Below are positions 6,009-11,213 of a DNA stretch of 11,213 bases, piece by piece (position 1 is the stretch's first letter; each line of letters opens with the position of its first letter). This DNA is from an uncultured Bacilli bacterium (lineage in GTDB: Bacteria; Bacillota_I; Bacilli_A; RF39; UBA660). The stretch spans positions 1 to 11,213 of the forward strand of contig CALVWH010000015.1 of assembly GCA_944364705.1 (NCBI GenBank), written 5' to 3'. Position numbers and translations under genes: made by a program. The notes beneath the pieces were generated by a model, which was given only the letters and a program-made list of their open reading frames with translations, did no database searches and was not told the DNA's origin.

Positions 6009-7754
6009 ATGAATTTAAAAGATTTATATATTGATTTTTTTGTAAAAAAAGGGCATAAACAAATTCCAAGTGCACCGATTGTTCCAGAAAATGATCCAAG
6101 TGTTTTATTTAATACTGCCGGAATGCAACCCTTAATTACTTATTTAATGGGAAAGCCACATCCTTATGGAAAACGTCTTTGTGATTATCAAAAATGTGTT
6201 CGGACCAATGATTTGGATGCGATCGGAGATACCACGCATCATACTTTTTTTGAAATGCTTGGAAATTGGAGTCTTGGAGATTATTTTAAAGAAGAAAGTA
6301 TTGCTTATAGTTTTGAATTTTTAACCGAAGTTTTAAAAATTCCAGTAGAAAAATTAGCTGTTACTGTGTTTGCTGGAGATGAACATATTCCAAGAGATGA
6401 AGTATCAAAAGAAGCATGGAAAAAACATGGAATCAAAGAAGAAAGAATTGCTTATCTAGGAAGAGAAGATAATTTTTGGATTGCTGGAGATTCTGGACCT
6501 TGTGGTAGTGATACGGAAATTTTTTACTTTCGAAGCGATGATGAAGTTCCAGAAGTTTTTGATCCAAAAGATGATCGTTGGGTAGAAATTTGGAATAACG
6601 TTTTTATGGAATTTTATCAAGAAGTTGATGGAACCATAAAACCACTTGCTCAAAAAAACGTAGATACCGGTATGGGAGTAGAACGAACCGTTGCGATTTT
6701 AGAAGGTGTCAATGATAATTATCTTTCCTCTATTTGGAAAGATGTAATCGAACTGTTAGAAAAAATAACCGGTTTACCTTATCAAGGAAATGAAAAAAGT
6801 ATGCGAATTCTTGCAGATCATTTACGTACTGCCGTATTTATTGCTGCAGATCCTGCTGGAATTAAACCATCGAATACCGATCAAGGATATATTTTAAGAA
6901 GATTAATTCGTCGTGCAATTCGTCATGCAAAAGCTTTAAACATCGATATTCAAAGCGATTTTGAAAAACAGATTGCTCTAAAAATTATCGAAAAATATAA
7001 AAAATATTATAAAGAATTAGAAGAAAATCAAGAAACGGTTCTTTCTGTTTTAAAAGAAGAAAAACAAAAATTCAATCGTACGTTAGAAAAAGGATTACGA
7101 GAATTTGAAAAACATGTAGCAAAACAAAAAGAAATTGATGCGTTAACCGCTTTTCATTTATATGACACTTATGGATTTCCAATTGAACTTACCGAAGAAC
7201 TTGCTATGGAAAGAAAAATGAATGTTGATCTTGATGGTTTTCACGAATTGTTTAAAAAACATCAAGAATTATCTCGTACGGCTTCCAAAGGAAAGTTTAA
7301 AGGAGGTCTTTCTGGAAACGGAGAAATGGAAATTAAATATCATACCGCTACACATTTATTAAATGCTGCTTTAAAACAAGTTGTTGGACCAGATGTTCAT
7401 CAAAAAGGAAGTAACATCACAGAAGAAAGAATGCGTTTTGACTTTTCTTGTGATCATAAATTAACCGACGAAGAAAAAAAGAAAACCGAAGATTTGGTCA
7501 ACCAATGGATTACAGAAGGACTGGATGTTACTTGTGAGACGATGCCAAAAAAAGATGCGATTGCTTCTGGAGCAGAATGTATGTTTATTGAAAAATATCC
7601 AGAGGAAGTAACGGTTTATACCATTGGAAATGTTTCAAAAGAACTTTGCGGAGGACCTCATGTGCAAAATACGAAAGAATTAGGACATTTTAAAAAAAAA
7701 AAAGAAGAGGCAAGTAGTGCTGGTGTTCGAAGAATCAAAGCAATTTTAGAATAG
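6009..7754 (+). CDS. alaS: Alanyl-tRNA synthetase, compact form without C-Ala
   Basis: Class II synthetase of 581 residues that attaches alanine to tRNA-Ala (and to tmRNA). The catalytic core is at residues 1-230: FNTAGMQPL, QKCVRTNDLDAIGDTTHHTFFEMLGNWSLGDYFK and DTGMGVERTVAI (motif 3). The tRNA-recognition helices follow with ILRRLIRRAIRHAK (295-308). The editing domain at about 440-580 holds the zinc residues H445, H449, C547 and H551 and ends with GVRRIKAILE. Bacterial AlaRS is normally about 870 residues; here the protein stops where the editing domain stops, so the C-Ala/DHHA1 oligomerisation domain is absent and not merely frameshifted, since the next gene starts nine bases later. Editing motif CGGPH replaces the usual CGGTH. 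The ATG at 6009 with GAGAGG (5995-6000) is preferred to GTG 6000, which lies in that site. From memory, compact forms with this NWSLGDYF signature occur in CPR bacteria. Confidence 0.95.
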   Translation: MNLKDLYIDFFVKKGHKQIPSAPIVPENDPSVLFNTAGMQPLITYLMGKPHPYGKRLCDYQKCVRTNDLDAIGDTTHHTFFEMLGNWSLGDYFKEESIAYSFEFLTEVLKIPVEKLAVTVFAGDEHIPRDEVSKEAWKKHGIKEERIAYLGREDNFWIAGDSGPCGSDTEIFYFRSDDEVPEVFDPKDDRWVEIWNNVFMEFYQEVDGTIKPLAQKNVDTGMGVERTVAILEGVNDNYLSSIWKDVIELLEKITGLPYQGNEKSMRILADHLRTAVFIAADPAGIKPSNTDQGYILRRLIRRAIRHAKALNIDIQSDFEKQIALKIIEKYKKYYKELEENQETVLSVLKEEKQKFNRTLEKGLREFEKHVAKQKEIDALTAFHLYDTYGFPIELTEELAMERKMNVDLDGFHELFKKHQELSRTASKGKFKGGLSGNGEMEIKYHTATHLLNAALKQVVGPDVHQKGSNITEERMRFDFSCDHKLTDEEKKKTEDLVNQWITEGLDVTCETMPKKDAIASGAECMFIEKYPEEVTVYTIGNVSKELCGGPHVQNTKELGHFKKKKEEASSAGVRRIKAILE

Positions 7755-7763
7755 AGGAATTTT

Positions 7764-8201
7764 ATGACAGAAATAAAAAATCGAAAAGCTTATTTTGATT
7801 ATACGATTTTAGAAGAATACGAAGCAGGAATTGTTTTAACTGGAACAGAAATAAAATCCATTCGTATGGGGAAATGTAATTTAAAAGATAGTTATGCCAT
7901 TCTTCGCCATGGAGAAATCTTTCTTTTAAACGCCCATATTAGTAAATATAAAGAAGGAAATATTTTTAATCATGATGAATATCGAACAAGAAAACTTTTA
8001 CTTCATAAAAAAGAAATTTTTAAAATTAAAAATAAAATGGATTTAGAAGGGGTAACTTTAGTTCCTTTAAAATTATATTTTAAAAAAAATAAAGTTAAAA
8101 TTTTGTTAGCCTTAGCAAAAGGAAAAAAGATTTATGATAAAAGACAAGACTTAAAAAAGAAAGATATGGAAAGAGAAATTCAAAAGAGTTTAAAAAAATG
8201 A
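7764..8201 (+). CDS. smpB: SsrA-binding protein SmpB
   Basis: A 145-residue SmpB, the OB-fold partner of tmRNA that delivers alanyl-tmRNA to stalled ribosomes and guides trans-translation. Recognisable blocks are NRKAYFDYTI, YEAGIVLTGTEIKSIR (about 19-34), LKDSYAILRHGEIFLLNAHIS, LLLHKKEI, TLVPLKLYFKKNKVKILLALAKGKK and the basic tail beginning YDKRQDLKKKD, which enters the decoding site in known SmpB structures. The usual length is about 150-160, so it is complete but slightly short at the N-terminus. The ribosome binding site GAGGAA overlaps the alaS stop, and the two genes are nine bases apart. In most Bacillota smpB sits by rnr/secG, so its place behind alaS is noteworthy. Confidence 0.97.
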   Translation: MTEIKNRKAYFDYTILEEYEAGIVLTGTEIKSIRMGKCNLKDSYAILRHGEIFLLNAHISKYKEGNIFNHDEYRTRKLLLHKKEIFKIKNKMDLEGVTLVPLKLYFKKNKVKILLALAKGKKIYDKRQDLKKKDMEREIQKSLKK

Positions 8202-8659
8202 AAAAATTTTTGATCGCTTTTCTTCTCTTTTTTCCACTTGTTGTAAAAGCTGAAGAAAAAGTAAATATTTATGTTTTTTATGGAAAAGAATGTCCTCATT
8301 GTGAAGCTTTGTTTGATTATCTTGATACCTTAGAAGAAGAATCGATATCGATTCAAACATATGAAGTTTGGCATAATAAAAAAAATCAAAGGTTGATACA
8401 AAGAGTAAAAAAAGTTTTTCAAAATACAGAAACTGGAGTTCCATATTACGTGATTGGGGAAAAGAATTTTACTGGATATGGGACTGAGGATAATCAAGAA
8501 ATTAAACATGCGATTCTAGAAGCAAAACAAGATCCGTATGATGTGATGGATCATTTACCACTTGATATTCCGTTTATTGCTTCTATAGGAATTACGGTCG
8601 TAATTTTTCTTATTTGCCTTTTCTTCTGGATAAGAAAAAATTTTAGTCAAAAGGCCTAA
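8198..8659 (+). CDS. Exported, membrane-anchored thioredoxin-like CPHC protein
   Basis: A 153-residue thiol-disulfide protein. Residues 1-18 are a signal peptide (MKK, hydrophobic core, VKA before EE). The thioredoxin-like fold follows with IYVFYGKECPHC, active-site C32-P-H-C35, and GVPYYVIG supplying the cis-proline loop (P82). A single hydrophobic helix at about 125-146 near the C-terminus precedes a basic tail (RKNFSQK). The domain should therefore lie outside the cell, tethered at its C-terminus. CPHC is the dipeptide of oxidising DsbA, but the small size and lack of a helical insert look like thioredoxin or glutaredoxin, so direction of electron flow is unclear. It overlaps the smpB stop as ATGA (8198-8201), with no strong ribosome binding site, implying coupled translation. 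It is last in the T-box operon, just before a strong terminator. Confidence 0.82.
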   Translation: MKKFLIAFLLFFPLVVKAEEKVNIYVFYGKECPHCEALFDYLDTLEEESISIQTYEVWHNKKNQRLIQRVKKVFQNTETGVPYYVIGEKNFTGYGTEDNQEIKHAILEAKQDPYDVMDHLPLDIPFIASIGITVVIFLICLFFWIRKNFSQKA

Positions 8660-8686
8660 AAGCATAGAATTCTATGCTTTTTTTTT
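8658..8686 (+). terminator. Terminator of the alaS-smpB operon
   Basis: AAAAGCATAG (8658-8667) and CTATGCTTTT (8672-8681) are perfect complements around AATT, and T residues continue to 8686. A textbook bidirectional-looking hairpin that closes the T-box operon right at the last stop codon. Confidence 0.93.
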
Positions 8687-8701
8687 GAAAAATAGGAAAT
8701 G

Positions 8702-8736
8702 CAACCGAAAGTTGACAAAAAACAACCGAAAATTGG
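8702..8736 (+). promoter_or_regulatory. Duplicated operator-like motif upstream of the XRE gene
   Basis: CAACCGAAAGTTG (8702-8714) and CAACCGAAAATTG (8723-8735) differ at one base and start exactly 21 bp apart, two helical turns. The first is itself a dyad, CAAC-N5-GTTG; the second keeps three of the four outer pairs. The repeats lie just upstream of the -10 of the regulator gene, so autoregulation by that XRE protein is the simplest reading. This is inference from position. Confidence 0.6.
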
Positions 8737-8747
8737 TGGAAATGTTT

Positions 8748-8753
8748 TATAAT
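8748..8753 (+). promoter_or_regulatory. -10 element of the XRE regulator gene
   Basis: Perfect TATAAT at 8748-8753, 33 bases before the ATG. No consensus -35 lies 17 bp upstream; that spot is occupied by the second operator repeat. A perfect TTGACA at 8712-8717 is 30 bp away, too far for normal spacing. The promoter may be weak, or dependent on a bound regulator. Confidence 0.55.
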
Positions 8754-8786
8754 ACTAGTGTATGATTTATGCGAGGTGAAAGAAAA

Positions 8787-10313
8787 ATGAAATTTAATGA
8801 AAAATTACAATCCTTAAGAAAAGAAAAAGGATTGTCACAAGAAGAATTAGCAAACTTATTAGAAGTATCTAGACAAGCAGTATCCAAATGGGAGAGTGGA
8901 CAAACTTATCCAGAAATGGATAAATTGCTTAGTTTATGTAAAATTTTTGGATGTACATTAGATGAATTAACGAATGATGATGTAAAAGAAATTAATGTAC
9001 ATAAAGAGACAAAAACAACTTTTAGCAACCTGGTTGACGAAGGATTAAAACAAGTAAAAAAAGCGGTTACCATGTTTGCAAGAATGACTTTGTCATCCAA
9101 AATTAAATGTATCATAGAAATGGGAATTGTTTTCTTTCTTTTATGTTTATTAAACATTCCGATTGATTATATTGTACATTTGGGAGATCAAGTATTTCAG
9201 CATTTTCCAGGTTTTTTAATAGGAATTTTTAGTAGTTTATGGTATTTTCTTTTACATATCCTTTATTTAATTATATTTTTATTCTTTTTTTTCTATATTT
9301 TTAAAGTTCGATTCTTAGATGCATATTCTTATGAAGAACCGATCAAAATACAAACGAAACCAACAAAAGAAACGAAAGAGGAAAAAGAAATACAAATTGT
9401 AAAAATCCATACGAATGAAAACTCTTTTTTAAAATTTATCAGTAAAATTTTTGTGTTTTGTATGAAAGGATTTTTCCTTTTCTTAATGATTCCATGTGTT
9501 TTTTTCTTTATTTTTCTATGTGTTGTCCTTATCTTTCTCGTATTATTAACCACGAAAGGAATTTTCTATGTTAGTCCATATCTTTTTATCCTTGCTTGTA
9601 TTTTTTTAGCAGCCTTACTTTTAGAACTTTTATATCGCATTATTTTTACGAATAAAATTGAAACAAAACATCGGTTTGCTATGTTTTTGATTGCGTTTGC
9701 TTGTATGGGAGTGGGAATAGGACTTGGAATTTATGATTTTAGTAAATTAACTTATATTCCAGTGGAAAAAAATGAAGTAGAAACAAAAGAAATTCCATTT
9801 CAAGAAAATATGATTTTTGCAGAATCTTATGGAAATCGAGAGGTTACTTATCAAATTGATGAATCTTACCAAGATAAAATGAAAGTGGAAGTAAAATATA
9901 ATAGAGATTATTATAAAGTAGGAATTGAATTAAACAATGAACATCTTATGATTTGGGAAGAAGAACAATATCAAAATTATAAACAAATTATGGATACTGT
10001 GTTTGATCATTTAAAAAATCAAGAAATTTATTATAGAGAAGGTCCAGCTTTAGAGGTTGTGATCACTTCTTCAAAGAAAAATATTGATACGTTAACAAAC
10101 AATACACAAACGTGGTTAATGGAAGATGAAGAGAATGCGATAGAAAATGAATATCAAAGTCTTTTGGAAGAAAAAGATCAAAGATTACAAGAAGTAGAAA
10201 CAGAAAAAGAACAATTACAAGAACAAATACAAAAATTACAAGAAGAAAATACGTTGTTAAATCAAAAAATTGAAGATTATAAACAAAAAGTAGAAGATCT
10301 TTTTGAAAGTTGA
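8787..10313 (+). CDS. Membrane-embedded XRE-family regulator with C-terminal coiled coil
   Basis: A 508-residue one-component regulator. Residues 1-65 are a clear HTH_3 DNA-binding domain (FNEKLQSLRKEKGLSQEELA, VSRQAVSKWESGQTYP, LDELTND). Five hydrophobic segments follow at about 106-127, 143-173, 223-255, 260-286 and 296-317. A lysine/glutamate-rich loop separates the second and third (about 187-220). Residues 318-450 are polar and partly beta-like. Residues 451-505 are a regular E/Q/K-rich coiled coil. With the HTH inside the cell, five crossings would place the C-terminal 190 residues outside, as a possible envelope sensor; four or six crossings would change this. The start is ATG 8787, because GAGGTGA (8773-8779) lies seven bases upstream; ATG 8769 lies before it. 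It is preceded by duplicated operator-like repeats and followed by a DedA-family gene with its own promoters. Confidence 0.85.
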   Translation: MKFNEKLQSLRKEKGLSQEELANLLEVSRQAVSKWESGQTYPEMDKLLSLCKIFGCTLDELTNDDVKEINVHKETKTTFSNLVDEGLKQVKKAVTMFARMTLSSKIKCIIEMGIVFFLLCLLNIPIDYIVHLGDQVFQHFPGFLIGIFSSLWYFLLHILYLIIFLFFFFYIFKVRFLDAYSYEEPIKIQTKPTKETKEEKEIQIVKIHTNENSFLKFISKIFVFCMKGFFLFLMIPCVFFFIFLCVVLIFLVLLTTKGIFYVSPYLFILACIFLAALLLELLYRIIFTNKIETKHRFAMFLIAFACMGVGIGLGIYDFSKLTYIPVEKNEVETKEIPFQENMIFAESYGNREVTYQIDESYQDKMKVEVKYNRDYYKVGIELNNEHLMIWEEEQYQNYKQIMDTVFDHLKNQEIYYREGPALEVVITSSKKNIDTLTNNTQTWLMEDEENAIENEYQSLLEEKDQRLQEVETEKEQLQEQIQKLQEENTLLNQKIEDYKQKVEDLFES

Positions 10314-10324
10314 TCTTACAATTT

Positions 10325-10374
10325 TGTTATAATTTCATAAAAATATTTCAAAATAAAAATAATAATGTTATAAT
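10325..10374 (+). promoter_or_regulatory. Two tandem extended -10 promoters of the DedA-family gene
   Basis: TGT-TATAAT occurs twice, at 10325-10333 and 10366-10374, 41 bp apart, each a perfect extended -10. Neither has a consensus -35: TTGAAA (10303-10308) is 19 bp from the first, and TTTCAA (10346-10351) is 17 bp from the second. The downstream copy is 24 bases before the ATG. No terminator was seen between the XRE gene and these promoters. Confidence 0.55.
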
Positions 10375-10397
10375 GGAAACGCTGGGAAGGAGGCTCT

Positions 10398-10979
10398 ATG
10401 AAAAAAAATTCACTAGGATGGTTAATTAAAGCCGTAACCATATTAATGACACTTCTTATCGTTGGCTTTGTCCTTTATGGATTGAAACAAGGAATTTTTT
10501 CATCCGATAAAAGCTTATTTTTATACATAAAACAATTTGGCATCATAGGGCCTTTTGTTTTTCTTATCATTCAAATGATTCAAGTGGTTTTTCCAGTCAT
10601 TCCTGGAGGTGCTAGCTGTTTAGCTGGAGTCCTTGCTTTTGGAGGATTTTGGGGATTTATTTACAATTATATTGGACTAACGATAGGAAGTATTTTTGCT
10701 TTCTTTTTATCTCGTAAATTTGGTCTTTCTTTGATTGAAAAATTTTTCAAAGAAGAGACCATTCAAAAGTATTTAAAATATATTCGTACAAAAAAATTTG
10801 ATAAAGTTTTTTTCTTAGGAATTTTATTTCCAGGAGCACCGGATGATTTGCTTTGTTATATTGCAGGAATTAGTAAAATGAAATTTCAAACGTTTCTTAT
10901 TTATATTTTATTAGGAAAGCCATTAACATTAATTTTTTACAGTTTATTTGCAGATTATTTTTATTTGATTTTTCGTTGA
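10398..10979 (+). CDS. DedA/TVP38-family (VTT domain) membrane protein
   Basis: A 193-residue polytopic protein of the VTT/SNARE-associated family (PF09335), whose members are linked to lipid flipping and membrane homeostasis. Hydrophobic helices lie at about 10-30, 48-66, 70-105, 137-157 and 165-190. The hallmark re-entrant segments are visible: QVVFPVIPGGASCLAG (62-77, the F-P-x-x-P-G-G element), LSRKFG (104-109) and FPGAPDDLLCYIAGISKM (144-161), where DedA proteins carry F/RxxPG-type motifs with functional charged residues. It is slightly shorter than the usual 200-220 but looks complete. AAGGAGG (10387-10393) is an excellent ribosome binding site. It forms a single-gene unit with its own terminator. 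Being next to a membrane regulator suggests, without proving, joint control of envelope state. Confidence 0.9.
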   Translation: MKKNSLGWLIKAVTILMTLLIVGFVLYGLKQGIFSSDKSLFLYIKQFGIIGPFVFLIIQMIQVVFPVIPGGASCLAGVLAFGGFWGFIYNYIGLTIGSIFAFFLSRKFGLSLIEKFFKEETIQKYLKYIRTKKFDKVFFLGILFPGAPDDLLCYIAGISKMKFQTFLIYILLGKPLTLIFYSLFADYFYLIFR

Positions 10980-10999
10980 TACCTTTAGGTATTTTTTTT
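10979..10999 (+). terminator. Terminator of the DedA-family gene
   Basis: ATACC (10979-10983), loop TTTA, GGTAT (10988-10992), then eight T (10992-10999). The stem is short but compact, starts inside the stop codon and has a full T-tract. Confidence 0.82.
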
Positions 11000-11033
11000 G
11001 TACCATAGGAAAGTCATAGAACAATATATATTA

Positions 11034-11047
11034 TGAACAATTGTTCG
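11034..11047. promoter_or_regulatory. LexA-box-like palindrome upstream of tnpB
   Basis: TGAACAATTGTTCG contains a perfect 12-bp palindrome (GAACAATTGTTC, 11035-11046) and differs at one outer base from the Gram-positive LexA/DinR pattern CGAAC-N4-GTTCG. It ends 10 bases before the -35 of the tnpB promoter. It could instead be a TetR-type operator, or part of the transposon left end. Confidence 0.4.
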
Positions 11048-11057
11048 TGAAAAAGTA

Positions 11058-11086
11058 TTTACAAAAATATTTTTCAATGTTATACT
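11058..11086 (+). promoter_or_regulatory. Promoter of tnpB
   Basis: TTTACA (11058-11063), 17 bp, TATACT (11081-11086), with TGT directly before the -10 (extended -10). The same hexamers and spacing occur before the Nudix gene at 422-450. An AAAAATATTTTT palindrome (11064-11075) lies in the spacer. Confidence 0.75.
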
Positions 11087-11113
11087 TGGTATATCAGAAA
11101 GAGAGGGGATCCT

Positions 11114-11213
11114 ATGCACATCTTAAAAGGTTATGTATTTAGACTTTATCCAAACCAAAAACAAAAAGAAATTATAAATAAAACCATAGGATCTTCAAGA
11201 TTTATCTATAATT
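11114..11213 (+). CDS. tnpB: TnpB of an IS605/IS1341-type element, 5' end only
   Basis: The last 100 bases encode 33 residues cut by the window edge: ATG, then ILKGYVFRLYPNQKQ, and GSSRFIYN. This is the conserved N-terminal start of OrfB/TnpB proteins (HTH_OrfB_IS605): 'hKgyKfRlYPn.eQ...l...fG..RfvyN'. TnpB proteins are RNA-guided nucleases encoded by IS200/IS605 elements, with the guide RNA made from the 3' end, which lies outside the window. No tnpA is visible between the DedA gene and this start, so it is probably a tnpB-only copy unless tnpA lies downstream. The ribosome binding site is GAGAGGGGA (11101-11109). Intactness of the RuvC residues cannot be judged here. Confidence 0.9.
   Translation, partial: MHILKGYVFRLYPNQKQKEIINKTIGSSRFIYN

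Noticed and set aside
7692..7754. alaS shortened by a frameshift at the A-run
   Set aside because: The frame continues past the run into GVRRIKAILE, the normal end of the editing domain, and smpB begins nine bases later, leaving no room for a lost C-Ala coding region.
8712..8717. Perfect TTGACA as the -35 of the regulator gene
   Set aside because: The only good -10 is 30 bp away, and nothing resembling a -10 lies 16-18 bp downstream. The hexamer mostly belongs to the first repeat (GTTGAC).
1..11213. Mycoplasma-type genetic code (UGA = Trp)
   Set aside because: TGA ends several genes here (for example smpB and the phosphodiesterase gene), and conserved tryptophans such as GNW in AlaRS are TGG.
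1..11213. CRISPR arrays, tRNA or rRNA genes
   Set aside because: No regularly spaced repeats and no cloverleaf or rRNA signatures were seen on either strand. The GGTTGGTG and CCGTTATC segments at 4760-4840 belong to the T-box.

Overview
The window is AT-rich, low-GC Bacillota DNA, most like an uncultured gut-type Bacilli lineage (RF39/Erysipelotrichia-like). The grounds are very A-rich coding strands, AGGAGG-type ribosome binding sites, a T-box riboswitch, U-tract terminators and TTTACA/TGnTATAAT-type promoters. TGA is used as a stop and tryptophan is encoded by TGG, so this is standard code 11 and not Mycoplasma code 4. The lineage is inferred; no 16S or other marker is present beyond alaS and smpB.

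Layout. (1) 1-40 is a strong terminator hairpin from an upstream gene. It is followed by about 500 bases without an intact gene, which hold a decayed minus-strand relic of a YitT-like membrane protein (73-393) and then a promoter. (2) 544-2728 is a three-gene unit: a Nudix hydrolase, an unrecognised helical protein and an alkaline-phosphatase-superfamily phosphodiesterase. (3) 2977-3429 is a small bacterial-PH-like protein with its own promoter and terminator. (4) 3573-4730 is an AI-2E-family membrane protein. (5) 4744-8686 is a T-box-controlled operon with alanine specifier GCU at 4793-4795. Its order is dNMP-kinase-like protein, UPF0200/dephospho-CoA-kinase-like P-loop kinase, a compact alanyl-tRNA synthetase, SmpB and an exported membrane-anchored thioredoxin-like CPHC protein, closed by a perfect terminator. 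(6) 8787-10313 is a membrane-embedded XRE-type regulator with a C-terminal coiled coil, preceded by a repeated operator-like motif. (7) 10398-10979 is a DedA/VTT-family membrane protein with its own terminator. (8) 11114 to the right edge is the start of an IS605-type tnpB.

How the genes work together. The clearest logic is in the T-box operon. Uncharged tRNA-Ala should switch on AlaRS together with SmpB. AlaRS charges both tRNA-Ala and tmRNA, and SmpB is the tmRNA partner, so alanine starvation would raise both sides of trans-translation. The AlaRS ends right after its editing domain and lacks the C-Ala domain of the usual ~870-residue bacterial enzyme. The two kinases and the thioredoxin-like protein are unusual passengers. 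Most promoters recognised here carry an extended -10 (TGn before the hexamer).
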